Assembly (NCBI RefSeq): GCF_003112535.1
Contig: NZ_BEWA01000006.1
Location: 62,001-126,000, forward strand
Reading direction: 5' to 3'
DNA: 64,000 nucleotides
Source of the DNA: Streptomyces rishiriensis
GTDB lineage: Bacteria; Actinomycetota; Actinomycetes; Streptomycetales; Streptomycetaceae
Shown piece by piece: positions 56,426 to 64,000 of the stretch (the first letter of the stretch is position 1; each line of letters opens with the position of its first letter). The notes below the pieces were generated by a model, which saw only the letters and a list, made by a program, of their open reading frames with translations, ran no database searches and had not been told where the DNA came from. Both the position numbers and the translations under genes were made by a program.

Positions 56426-57360
56426 CGACGACCGTCGCCCAGACCGAGGAGGGCACGGTCAGCCCGTACGCCCTGAGCCACCTGGACTCGCTGGAGTCCG
56501 AGGCGGTGCACATCTTCCGCGAGGTGGCGGGCGAGTTCGAGCGGCCGGTGATCCTGTTCTCCGGTGGCAAGGACTCCATCGTCATGCTGCATCTCGCGCT
56601 CAAGGCGTTCGCGCCGGCCACGGTCCCCTTCTCGCTGCTGCACGTCGACACCGGGCACAACTTCCCCGAGGTGCTGGAGTACCGCGACCGCGTGGTGGCC
56701 GAGCACGGCCTGCGGCTGCACGTGGCCTCCGTGCAGGACTACATCGACCGCGGCGCGCTGAAGGAACGTCCCGACGGGACGCGTAACCCGTTGCAGACGC
56801 TTCCGCTGACGGAGAAGATCCAGTCGGAGAAGTTCGACGCTGTCTTCGGCGGCGGACGTCGTGACGAGGAGAAGGCCCGCGCCAAGGAGCGCGTGTTCTC
56901 CCTGCGGGACGAGTTCTCGCAGTGGGACCCGCGCCGCCAGCGGCCCGAGCTGTGGAACCTGTACAACGGCCGACACGCGCCCGGCGAGCACGTTCGCGTC
57001 TTCCCGCTCTCCAACTGGACCGAGCTGGACGTCTGGCAGTACATCGCCCGCGAGGGCATCGAGCTCCCGGAGATCTACTTCGCGCACGAGCGGGACGTGT
57101 TCCAGCGCAGCGGCATGTGGCTGACCGCAGGGGAGTGGGGCGGCCCGAAGGACGGTGAAACGGTCGAAAAGCGTCTCGTAAGGTACCGGACCGTCGGCGA
57201 CATGTCGTGCACCGGCGCCGTCGACTCCGACGCCGTGACGCTGGACGACGTCATCGCCGAGATCGCCGCTTCCCGGCTGACCGAGCGGGGCGCGACGCGC
57301 GCCGACGACAAGCTCTCCGAAGCCGCGATGGAAGACCGCAAGCGCGAGGGGTACTTCTAA
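56422..57360 (+). CDS. cysD: Sulfate adenylyltransferase subunit 2
   Basis: A 312-residue PP-loop subunit that, with CysN, makes APS from sulfate and ATP. The pyrophosphatase loop is LFSGGKDSIVMLHLA, followed by HVDTGHNFPEVLEYRD, GGRRDEEKARAKER and FPLSNWTELDVWQYI. Start ATG 56422 overlaps cysC by 4 bp. It precedes cysN by 2 bp. Confidence 0.95.
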   Translation: MTTTVAQTEEGTVSPYALSHLDSLESEAVHIFREVAGEFERPVILFSGGKDSIVMLHLALKAFAPATVPFSLLHVDTGHNFPEVLEYRDRVVAEHGLRLHVASVQDYIDRGALKERPDGTRNPLQTLPLTEKIQSEKFDAVFGGGRRDEEKARAKERVFSLRDEFSQWDPRRQRPELWNLYNGRHAPGEHVRVFPLSNWTELDVWQYIAREGIELPEIYFAHERDVFQRSGMWLTAGEWGGPKDGETVEKRLVRYRTVGDMSCTGAVDSDAVTLDDVIAEIAASRLTERGATRADDKLSEAAMEDRKREGYF

Positions 57361-57362
57361 GC

Positions 57363-58697
57363 ATGAGCACCATCACCGCCGAGGCACTCTCGGAAACGAC
57401 CCTGCTGCGGTTCGCCACCGCCGGCTCCGTCGACGACGGCAAGTCCACCCTGGTGGGCCGGCTGCTCCACGACTCCAAGTCGATCCTCACCGACCAGCTC
57501 GAGGCCGTGGAGCGCGCCTCGGCCGGCCGCGGCCAGGACGCCCCCGACCTGGCTCTCCTCACCGACGGCCTGCGCGCCGAACGCGAGCAGGGCATCACCA
57601 TCGACGTGGCCTACCGCTACTTCGCCACTCCGCGGCGCCGGTTCATCCTCGCCGACACGCCCGGCCACGTGCAGTACACCCGCAACATGGTGACCGGCGC
57701 CTCCACGGCCGAGCTGACGGTGATCCTGGTCGACGCCCGCAACGGCGTCGTGGAACAGACGCGTCGGCACGCGGCCATCGCGGCCCTGCTCCGGGTCCCG
57801 CACGTGGTGCTCGCCGTCAACAAGATGGACCTGGTCGAGTACCGCGAAACCGTTTTCGCAGCGATTGCCGAGGAGTTCACGGCGTACGCGAGCGAGCTGG
57901 GCGTACCCGAGGTCACCGCCATCCCGATCTCGGCGCTCGCCGGGGACAACGTGGTGGATCCGTCGGCGAACATGGACTGGTACGGCGGCCCGACCTTCCT
58001 GGAACACCTGGAAACGGTTCCGGTAAGCCATGATCTGGCGCACTGCCACGCCCGCCTCCCCGTGCAGTACGTGATCCGGCCGCAGACCGCCGAGCACCCG
58101 GACTACCGGGGATACGCCGGTCAGATCGCCGCGGGGACGTTCCGGGTGGGCGAGGCGGTCACCGTACTGCCGTCCGGCCGCACCTCGACGATCTCCGGCA
58201 TCGACCTGCTGGGCGAGCCCGTCGACGCCGCGTGGACGACCCAGTCGGTGACCGTGCTGCTCGCGGACGACATCGACGTCTCGCGCGGCGACCTGATCGT
58301 GCCCACCAAGGACGCGCCGGCCACCACGCAGGACGTCGAGGCGACCGTGTGCCACGTCGCCGACCAGCCGCTGACGGTCGGACACCGCGTGCTGATCAAG
58401 CACGGCACCCGCACGGTCAAGGCGATTGTCAAGGACATCCCGTCCCGTCTCACGCTCGACGACCTGTCCCTGCACCCGCACCCGGGACAGCTCGTCGCCA
58501 ACGACATCGGCCGGGTGAAGATCCGAACCGCGGAGCCGCTGCCGGTGGACTCCTACGCCGACTCCCGCCGCACGGGCTCGTTCATCCTGATCGACCCGTC
58601 CGACGGCACCACGCTCACCGCGGGCATGGTCGGCGAGTCGTTCGCCGCGCCCGAGCCGGTCAAGGACCCGGCCGACGAAGACGGTTGGGACTTCTGA
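57363..58697 (+). CDS. cysN: Sulfate adenylyltransferase subunit 1 (GTPase)
   Basis: A 444-residue EF-Tu-like GTPase subunit: G1 GSVDDGKST, switch region EREQGITIDVAYRYF, G3 DTPGH, G4 NKMD, then two beta-barrel domains. No fused CysC domain, consistent with a separate cysC here. Start ATG 57363, directly after cysD. GTP hydrolysis by CysN drives APS synthesis. Confidence 0.95.
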   Translation: MSTITAEALSETTLLRFATAGSVDDGKSTLVGRLLHDSKSILTDQLEAVERASAGRGQDAPDLALLTDGLRAEREQGITIDVAYRYFATPRRRFILADTPGHVQYTRNMVTGASTAELTVILVDARNGVVEQTRRHAAIAALLRVPHVVLAVNKMDLVEYRETVFAAIAEEFTAYASELGVPEVTAIPISALAGDNVVDPSANMDWYGGPTFLEHLETVPVSHDLAHCHARLPVQYVIRPQTAEHPDYRGYAGQIAAGTFRVGEAVTVLPSGRTSTISGIDLLGEPVDAAWTTQSVTVLLADDIDVSRGDLIVPTKDAPATTQDVEATVCHVADQPLTVGHRVLIKHGTRTVKAIVKDIPSRLTLDDLSLHPHPGQLVANDIGRVKIRTAEPLPVDSYADSRRTGSFILIDPSDGTTLTAGMVGESFAAPEPVKDPADEDGWDF

Positions 58698-58700
58698 ACC

Positions 58701-58805
58701 ATGAACTCAACCGATTTCTACTCGACGTTCGCGAAGGAAGGCGGCCGTGTCGGCAGCGGCGCCCTCGGCAGCGGGCAGGGCGGAGTGGGCCGATGTGCGC
58801 TCTGA
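58701..58805 (+). CDS. Possible 34-residue ORF after cysN
   Basis: ATG 58701, three bases after the cysN stop, opens MNSTDFYSTF followed by a Gly-rich stretch ending GRCAL, stop at 58803-58805. There is no ribosome site of its own (coupling would be needed) and no known family. It may be a leader-like peptide before the transporter genes, or chance. Confidence 0.28.
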   Translation: MNSTDFYSTFAKEGGRVGSGALGSGQGGVGRCAL

Positions 58806-58972
58806 CGTACGCGCACTGCCTGCGCGCCCCGTCCCCCCACCCTTCCCCCCATGCTCCACTTCGCTCGCAGGCGAGGGGACCCGCACCCCGGAAGCGACGA
58901 AGACCCTATGCCGATTTCCCGGCCACGACCTGAAAGACCGTGACCGCCGGGCCAACGAGAGGAACCCCTCCC

Positions 58973-60085
58973 GTGCCTGCCATCCGCTCTGCTTCTCTTC
59001 GCCGCGCCGTCGCGGCCGCGGCGGCCCTTCCCCTGCTCACCCTCGCCGCCTGCGGCTACGGGTCCGATGCCAAGCAGGACAACACCAACGAGAAGGTCGC
59101 CGCCGGCTCGAAGAAGATCGACGGGCTCGACACCGTCAAGATCGGCTACTTCGGCAACCTCACCCACGGGACCGCGCTGGTCGGCCGTGACCAGGGCATC
59201 TTCCAGAAGGCGCTGGGCGCCACCAAAGCGTCGTACGCGACCTTCAACGCGGGTCCATCCGAGATCGAGGCGCTGAACGCCGGTTCCATCGACATCGGCT
59301 GGATCGGCCCGTCCCCGTCGATCAACGGTTACACCAAGTCCGGCGGCAAGAGCCTGCGCATCATCGGCGGTTCGGCGTCCGGCGGCGTGAAGCTCGTCGT
59401 CAACCCGGACAAGATCAAGTCCGTCAAGGACGTCAAGGGCAAGAAGATCGCCACCCCCCAGCTCGGAAACACACAGGACGTCGCGTTTCTGAACTGGATC
59501 TCCGAGCAGGGCTGGAAGGTCGACGCCCAGAGCGGCAAGGGTGACGTCACGGTCGTCCGCAGCGACAACAAGGTGACGCCCGACGCCTTCAAGGCCGGCT
59601 CGCTCGACGGCGCCTGGGTGCCGGAGCCGACCGCGTCGAAGCTGGTCGCCGAGGGCGGCAAGGTGCTCCTCGACGAGGCGTCGCTGTGGCCCGACAAGAA
59701 GTTCGTGATCACGAACATCATCGTGTCGCAGAAGTTCCTCACGGCGCACCCGAAGGTCGTCGAGGCCGTGCTGAAGGGCTCGGTCGAGACCAACAAGTGG
59801 ATCAACGCCAACCCGGCGAAGGCGAAGGCCTCCGCGAACAGGCAACTGGAGGCCGACTCCGGCAAGGCGTTGCCGACGAAGGTCCTGGACCCGGCTTGGA
59901 CGTCGATCCAGTTCATCAACGACCCACTGGCCTCCACGCTCAACACCGAGGCGGAGCACGCGGTCAAGGCGGGCCTGCTGAAGCAGCCCGAACTCAAGGG
60001 CATCTACGACCTGTCGATCCTGAACAAGGTCCTCAAGGCCGAGGGCGAGCCCGCGGTCGAAGACGCCGGTCTCGGCGTCAGCTGA
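58973..60085 (+). CDS. Sulfonate-type ABC transporter substrate-binding lipoprotein
   Basis: A 370-residue binding protein of the SsuA/TauA-like class. The lipobox is TLAAC (Cys at about residue 27). The mature domain has VKIGYFGNLTHGTALVGRDQGIF, NAGPSEIEALNAGSIDIGWIGPSPSINGY and GKKIATPQLGNTQDVAF. GTG 58973 is chosen because GAGAGGAAC lies upstream and the signal peptide then begins directly (MPAIRSASLRRAV). Placement behind cysDN suggests uptake of sulfonates or a sulfate ester as sulfur source. Confidence 0.9.
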   Translation: MPAIRSASLRRAVAAAAALPLLTLAACGYGSDAKQDNTNEKVAAGSKKIDGLDTVKIGYFGNLTHGTALVGRDQGIFQKALGATKASYATFNAGPSEIEALNAGSIDIGWIGPSPSINGYTKSGGKSLRIIGGSASGGVKLVVNPDKIKSVKDVKGKKIATPQLGNTQDVAFLNWISEQGWKVDAQSGKGDVTVVRSDNKVTPDAFKAGSLDGAWVPEPTASKLVAEGGKVLLDEASLWPDKKFVITNIIVSQKFLTAHPKVVEAVLKGSVETNKWINANPAKAKASANRQLEADSGKALPTKVLDPAWTSIQFINDPLASTLNTEAEHAVKAGLLKQPELKGIYDLSILNKVLKAEGEPAVEDAGLGVS

Positions 60086-60118
60086 TCGAATCCGATGAGT
60101 TCCCAGGAGGTGACGACC

Positions 60119-60907
60119 ATGGCCACGACCCTCGCCGAGGCCGCCGAGACCGCTGAATCGGTGGAGTACGCGGCACGCCTCGAGCACGTCTCGAAGTCCT
60201 TCGCGGGACCGGGCGGGCAGCAGCTCGTCCTGGACGACATCACCCTCGATGTCGCTCCCGGCGAGTTCGTCACCCTCCTGGGGGCCTCGGGCTGCGGGAA
60301 GTCCACGCTGCTGAACCTGGTGGCGGGGCTCGACGAGCCCACCGCCGGCACCATCACCACGGACGGCCGCGCGGCGCTGATGTTCCAGGAGCACGCTCTC
60401 TTCCCGTGGCTGACCGCCGGCAAGAACATCGAACTCGCCTTGAAGCTGAGGGGGGTCGCGAAGCCCGACCGGCGCGGCAAGGCCGAGGAGCTGCTTGAAC
60501 TGGTCCGCTTGAAGGGCGCGTACGGAAAGCGTGTTCACGAGCTTTCCGGCGGTATGCGACAGCGCGTGGCGATGGCCCGCGCACTGGCGCAGGAGAGCCA
60601 ACTGTTGCTGATGGACGAGCCGTTCGCGGCGCTGGACGCCATCACACGGGACGTTCTGCACGACGAGCTGACCCGGATCTGGGAGGAGACGGGACTGTCC
60701 GTCCTGTTCGTCACGCACAACGTTCGCGAGGCGGTCCGGCTCGCGCAGCGCGTCGTCCTGCTGTCCTCCCGCCCCGGGCGGGTGGCACGCGAGTGGACGG
60801 TCGACATCCCGCAGCCGCGCCGGATCGAGGACGCCCCCGTGGCGGAACTGTCCATCGAGATCACCGAAGTCCTGCGTGGGGAGATCCGCCGTCATGGCCA
60901 GCACTGA
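60119..60907 (+). CDS. Sulfonate-type ABC transporter ATP-binding protein
   Basis: A 262-residue SsuB/TauB-like ATPase: Walker A GASGCGKST, Q-loop MFQEHALFPWLT, signature LSGGMRQRVAMARAL, Walker B LLLMDEPFAALD and the H-loop FVTHN. ATG 60119 follows AGGAGGTGACGACC; the in-frame ATG at 60095 would put this site inside the gene. It overlaps the permease by 14 bp. Confidence 0.93.
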   Translation: MATTLAEAAETAESVEYAARLEHVSKSFAGPGGQQLVLDDITLDVAPGEFVTLLGASGCGKSTLLNLVAGLDEPTAGTITTDGRAALMFQEHALFPWLTAGKNIELALKLRGVAKPDRRGKAEELLELVRLKGAYGKRVHELSGGMRQRVAMARALAQESQLLLMDEPFAALDAITRDVLHDELTRIWEETGLSVLFVTHNVREAVRLAQRVVLLSSRPGRVAREWTVDIPQPRRIEDAPVAELSIEITEVLRGEIRRHGQH

Positions 60908-61796
60908 GACGAAGACGACGGCGGCCACGAAGCCGGCCTCCACCACGCTGGCCGGTGTGGAGGCGGGTCTCGACGCGCTGGACGTGGTGACGCCCGCCGG
61001 CCGCGTCTCCTTCCGGCGGACGTTCGTCGACAAGATCCTGCCGCCGATCATCGCGACCGCGCTGCTGCTGGTCGTCTGGCAGATCACCTTCAAGGTGGTC
61101 GACGACCCGACGAAACTGGTCTCTCCGCTGGACGTGTGGGCCACGCTGCGGGACGCCTGGCTCCAGGGCGAGCTGCTCGGCTACATCTGGACCAGCGTCT
61201 CGCGCGGCCTGCTCGGCTTCCTCTTCGCCCTGGCGATCGGCACCCCGCTGGGGCTGCTGGTGGCACGGGTGAAGTTCGTACGGGCGGCGATCGGACCGAT
61301 CCTGTCGGGTCTGCAGTCACTGCCGTCCGTGGCGTGGGTGCCGCCTGCCGTGCTGTGGCTGGGTCTGAACAACTCGATGATGTACGCGGTGATCCTGCTC
61401 GGCGCGGTGCCGTCCATCGCCAACGGGCTGGTGTCGGGGGTCGACCAGGTGCCGCCGCTGTTCCTGCGCGCCGGACGCACCATGGGCGCGACGGGGCTTC
61501 GGGGAACCGTTTACATCACGTTGCCGGCCGCGCTGCCGGGATACGTGGCGGGACTGAAGCAGGGCTGGGCGTTCTCGTGGCGGTCGCTGATGGCGGCGGA
61601 GATCATCGCGTCCTTCCCCGACCTCGGCGTGGGCCTCGGTCAGTTGCTGGAGAACGGACGCAACGCGAGTGACATGTCGATGGTGTTCGAGGCGATCCTG
61701 CTCATCCTGTTCGTCGGCATCGCCATCGACCTGCTGATCTTCAGCCCGCTGGAGCGATGGGTGCTGCGCAGCCGCGGTCTGCTGGTGAAGAGCTGA
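60894..61796 (+). CDS. Sulfonate-type ABC transporter permease
   Basis: A 300-residue SsuC/TauC-like permease with about six helices; the EAA-type loop reads LFLRAGRTMGATGLRGTVYITLPAALPGY. An Ala/Thr-rich cytosolic N-terminus precedes the first helix (IIATALLLVVWQITF). Start ATG 60894, within the end of the ATPase gene. It contains a GGAACCGTTTAC half-palindrome at ~61503. Confidence 0.93.
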   Translation: MASTETKTTAATKPASTTLAGVEAGLDALDVVTPAGRVSFRRTFVDKILPPIIATALLLVVWQITFKVVDDPTKLVSPLDVWATLRDAWLQGELLGYIWTSVSRGLLGFLFALAIGTPLGLLVARVKFVRAAIGPILSGLQSLPSVAWVPPAVLWLGLNNSMMYAVILLGAVPSIANGLVSGVDQVPPLFLRAGRTMGATGLRGTVYITLPAALPGYVAGLKQGWAFSWRSLMAAEIIASFPDLGVGLGQLLENGRNASDMSMVFEAILLILFVGIAIDLLIFSPLERWVLRSRGLLVKS

Positions 61797-61802
61797 CGCC
61801 CC

Positions 61803-62552
61803 ATGTCCAGGAAACCGGTTCTCCCCGTCCTCGTGGTGATCGCCCACGGCAGCCGTGATCCACGGCATGCGGCGACCGTCGACGCCCTCGTGCGGTGTGT
61901 ACGGTCGCTGCGGCCGGGGCTGCGTGTGGAAACCGGTTTCCTCGATTTCAACGTCCCGTCCGTGCACGGGGTGCTGGAGTCGCTCGCCGCGGAGGGCGTG
62001 CGTGAAGTGGTGGCTCTGCCGTTGCTGCTGACCCGCGCCTTCCACGCGAAGGCCGACATCCCGGCGGTGCTGCGGGACGCGCCCTCGCAGCTGGGGATTC
62101 GACAGGCCGAAGTGCTCGGCCCGTCCCCCCTGTTGCTAACCGCCCTGGAACGGCGGTTGTACGAAGCGGGTTTGACGCCCGCCGACAAGTCCTCGACCGG
62201 GGTCGTCCTGGCCTCGGCGGGGTCCACGGACCCGGAGGCGATCGCAGTGATCGCAGAAATCGCGCGGGAGTGGCGGCGCACCGGTTGGTGTGCCGTGCGG
62301 CCTGCGTTCGCCTCCGCATCTCTTCCGCGCACCGAGGACGCGGTCCGCGAACTGCGGGCTCTCGGCTGCTCCCGGGTCGCCGTCGCACCGTACGTCCTGG
62401 CCCCTGGCTTCCTGCCGGACCGCATCGCGCGGGGCGCGGCCGAGGCGGACGTCCTGGCCGACGTGCTCGGCCCGGCGCCGGAGGTGGCGCGGGTGTTGCT
62501 GCGGCGCTACGACTCGGCGCGTAGGCCCTTGCTCGCGGCCGTCGGAGCCTGA
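61803..62552 (+). CDS. Sirohydrochlorin chelatase (CbiX/SirB-like)
   Basis: A 249-residue chelatase-fold protein with two related halves: VVIAHGSRDPRHAATV and VVALPLLLTRAFHAKADIP in the first (metal-binding His at the usual place), and VVLASAGSTDPEA and VAPYVLAPGFLPDRI in the second. By family it inserts Fe2+ (siroheme) or Co2+ (B12) into sirohydrochlorin. Its position at the end of the sulfur operon argues for siroheme supply to the sulfite reductase. Start at ATG 61803. It holds two AACCGGTT words, one in the perfect palindrome GGAAACCGGTTTCC (61928-61941). Confidence 0.92.
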   Translation: MSRKPVLPVLVVIAHGSRDPRHAATVDALVRCVRSLRPGLRVETGFLDFNVPSVHGVLESLAAEGVREVVALPLLLTRAFHAKADIPAVLRDAPSQLGIRQAEVLGPSPLLLTALERRLYEAGLTPADKSSTGVVLASAGSTDPEAIAVIAEIAREWRRTGWCAVRPAFASASLPRTEDAVRELRALGCSRVAVAPYVLAPGFLPDRIARGAAEADVLADVLGPAPEVARVLLRRYDSARRPLLAAVGA

Positions 62553-62629
62553 CCGCCGAGGACGCGCACAGCGACGGCTGCCGACGAACGGGGTGGTGGA
62601 CACCGAGGGCGGCGGCCGACGGGCTCACG

Positions 62630-62713
62630 GCAGGCGACGGGCTGGCGGCAAGCGGCGGGCTCACGGCAGGCGGCGGGCTCACGGCAGGCGGCGGATGGCC
62701 GGGCACGCGGCGG
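62630..62713. repeat. 18-bp tandem repeats
   Basis: GGCGGGCTCACGGCAGGC-type units, three or so, running into GGCGGATGGCCGG copies. Degenerate, non-coding. Confidence 0.8.
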
Positions 62714-62806
62714 ATGGCCGGCAGGGCCGACGGCTTGGTGCGGCGCCGAGGCGGGTGCGGGGGTACCGGCTTCGACGGCGGCGGGAGCAGCGCGCAACGG
62801 CCCGGA

Positions 62807-62819
62807 AGCGGTTACCGCT
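62807..62819. promoter_or_regulatory. 13-bp palindrome AGCGGTTACCGCT
   Basis: Perfect 6-bp arms around a single T, within GGAAGCGGTTACCGCTCC, between two convergent genes. It belongs to the GGTTACC word family recurrent in this window. Confidence 0.5.
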
Positions 62820-62873
62820 CCCACCTCTCCTGACCTCCAGAAACCCGTTGGTTTCTGTGCAAGCGGATCGACC

Positions 62874-63896
62874 TCAGTCGGCCTGAACCGCCCCGACGGC
62901 GGCGTCCGCCAGGCGGATGAGCTCGGGCAGCGGCAGGGATCCCGGTGCCTTCCGCTCCCGGGCGAACTCGTTCGCAAGCCGTTGCAGCAATTCGTTCAGC
63001 GGGGTCGGCACTCCGTGCAGGCGGCCGAGGAGCGCGATCTCACCGTTGAGGTAGTCGGCCTCGATGCTGCCCGCGCCGCGGCTGAGGGACTGCCAGGAGG
63101 AGCCGCCGCCACGCGGGGCGCCGTCGAGGGGGACGAGGGTGACCTTGTCGCCGCGGGCTGCCCGCTGTTCCTCCGTGCCCGTGTACGCGATGCCGGCCGC
63201 GTCGAGGACGGCCGCGCCCTCCGCCCGTATCCGGTCGAACAGCGCCTCGGCGGACGGGTCGGCGACCGTTCCGCTCACCGCTTCGAGGGCGTTGCCGAGG
63301 TTGGACAGCAGCTTGGCGTGCTGCCAGCGCGCGACGTCCGGTACGACCGGCGCTTCGAAGTGTGCCTTCTCCAGGTCGGCGGCGATGCGGCGAGCGGTGT
63401 CGTCAACGCCGTGCGGGTAGCGGCCGAGGTGAAGGATGCCGGTGAGCGGGGTGCCGGCGGCGGAGACGACGCCGGGTTCCGTATGGGTCGAGGGCAGCCA
63501 GACGCAGACGGCGTAGACGTGCCGGAAGCGGCGCAGGGCCAGCCGGGGGCTCTCCACTCCGTTCTGGGCACAGACCAGCGGGAGTCGTTCGGCCGCCGTG
63601 CCGCCGCCTGCGACCGGGGCCGGGCCCCAGGCCTGGAGCGCCGCCTCGCTGTCCTGGGTCTTGACGGCGAGGACGAGAACGTCGTCGGCTCGCAGGGCGC
63701 CGAGTTCGTCCGGTCCGCTGACCACGGGCAGCCGGTGCGTCAGTTCGCCTTCCGGGACCCTGAGTCGTAGTCCGGCCTCGGCGAGCGCCGTCCGGTGCGC
63801 GCCGCGCGCGACCAGGACGACTTCCTGCCCGGCCTCCGCGAGCCGCCCGCCGACCGTTCCGCCGATCGCCCCTGCCCCGATGATGATGTAGCGCAT
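62874..63896 (-). CDS. Ketopantoate reductase (PanE/ApbA) family oxidoreductase
   Basis: A 340-residue NADPH-dependent reductase. N-terminal Rossmann motif IIIGAGAIGGTVGGRL; the family's LVCAQNGVES segment; and a C-terminal helical domain with KLLSNLGNALEAVSG and SIEADYLNGEIALLGRLHGVPTP, where the catalytic Lys and substrate-binding Asn are expected. It may be the pantothenate-pathway PanE or a paralogue acting on another 2-oxo acid. Start ATG 63896; it converges on the chelatase gene. Confidence 0.9.
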   Translation of the reverse strand: MRYIIIGAGAIGGTVGGRLAEAGQEVVLVARGAHRTALAEAGLRLRVPEGELTHRLPVVSGPDELGALRADDVLVLAVKTQDSEAALQAWGPAPVAGGGTAAERLPLVCAQNGVESPRLALRRFRHVYAVCVWLPSTHTEPGVVSAAGTPLTGILHLGRYPHGVDDTARRIAADLEKAHFEAPVVPDVARWQHAKLLSNLGNALEAVSGTVADPSAEALFDRIRAEGAAVLDAAGIAYTGTEEQRAARGDKVTLVPLDGAPRGGGSSWQSLSRGAGSIEADYLNGEIALLGRLHGVPTPLNELLQRLANEFARERKAPGSLPLPELIRLADAAVGAVQAD

Positions 63897-64000
63897 GGGA
63901 CGAGCCTCGCACAGCCCGGCCGCCCCAGGCGATGTGGTTCAGGGCACGGATCGCCCCCTTGCGCGGGGGCATGTATGCGTCCACGACGGCGGGAATCGAC
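63897..64000. other. Upstream region of the last gene, window edge
   Basis: 104 bp expected to hold the promoter of the minus-strand ketopantoate reductase gene. No further feature could be supported. Confidence 0.3.

Larger units (their letters stand above)
62553..62873. other. Repeat-containing gap between convergent genes
   Basis: 321 bp with 18-bp repeats (62630-62713) and the palindrome AGCGGT-T-ACCGCT (62807-62819). No gene was found; no classic terminator was identified for either converging gene. Confidence 0.55.

Noticed and set aside
53231..62552. Long antisense ORFs across the sulfur operon (e.g. 58718-61144)
   Set aside because: Typical GC-frame shadows with no domain similarity; the plus-strand genes are fully accounted for.

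Overview
The window is very GC-rich chromosomal DNA from a high-GC actinomycete, almost certainly a Streptomyces. Support comes from strong third-position G/C bias, frequent GTG starts, Tat/lipoprotein signal peptides, ROK/LacI/AraC regulators, a rifampicin-monooxygenase gene with a rifamycin-associated element, and a sulfur-assimilation operon behind a short SRRHVDL-type leader peptide. There is no rRNA, tRNA, CRISPR array, prophage or intact insertion sequence.

Layout. (1) 1-16 kb, mixed housekeeping and resistance genes: a cut-off PP2C-like protein with a Pro-rich repeat region, a TrmB/LuxR-type regulator, a DUF456 membrane protein, a DNA-alkylation repair pair (Ada-AlkA fusion and Ogt, overlapping by 4 bp), the ribosome GTPase RsgA, rifampicin monooxygenase Rox with its upstream inverted repeat, a membrane protein with a sigma-like region, a zinc-finger-like motif and an extracellular CBM2 domain, an unusual radical SAM enzyme, alditol oxidase and a ROK regulator. 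(2) 16.9-42.3 kb, carbohydrate region: a sugar ABC operon ending in a GH2 beta-galactosidase; then rhamnogalacturonan acetylesterase, DUF2264 protein, PL4 rhamnogalacturonan lyase, a GH43-ricin exo-galactanase-like enzyme and a large repeat-rich surface protein; then a carboxylesterase, a 2-hydroxyacid dehydrogenase, two LacI regulators and a PEP mutase/isocitrate lyase-family enzyme. Related GAAAGC(G/C)CTTTC dyads recur in the promoter regions, suggesting a LacI-family regulon for pectin RG-I and arabinogalactan side chains. (3) 23.2-23.7 and 42.4-46 kb, genomic scars: truncated ABC ATPase and PEP-mutase relics abutting head to head, a ThuA pseudogene with an in-frame TAG, an IS5-type transposase relic, and an AraC/NmrA divergent pair whose shared 5' ends have been deleted. 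(4) 46-53 kb: YihY/BrkB membrane protein, AidB-like acyl-CoA dehydrogenase, GAF regulator, secreted protein, GNAT acetyltransferase. (5) 53-62.6 kb, sulfur assimilation: leader peptide, ferredoxin sulfite reductase, a 62-residue zinc-ribbon protein, CysH, CysC, CysD, CysN, then a sulfonate-type ABC transporter and a sirohydrochlorin chelatase that could supply siroheme to the sulfite reductase. A ketopantoate reductase-family gene closes the window.

Two sequence-wide patterns stand out. Short tandem repeats (often 9- or 18-bp units) occur in both genes and gaps. The word AACCGGTT, usually inside a larger palindrome, occurs at least eight times where base composition would predict fewer than one. 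I found no clear novel defence or biosynthetic system. The strongest leads are the CBM2 membrane protein, the autotransporter-like surface protein of the pectin region, the CX8CX2C radical SAM enzyme, and the cis-elements (leader peptide, rifamycin element, shared operators).
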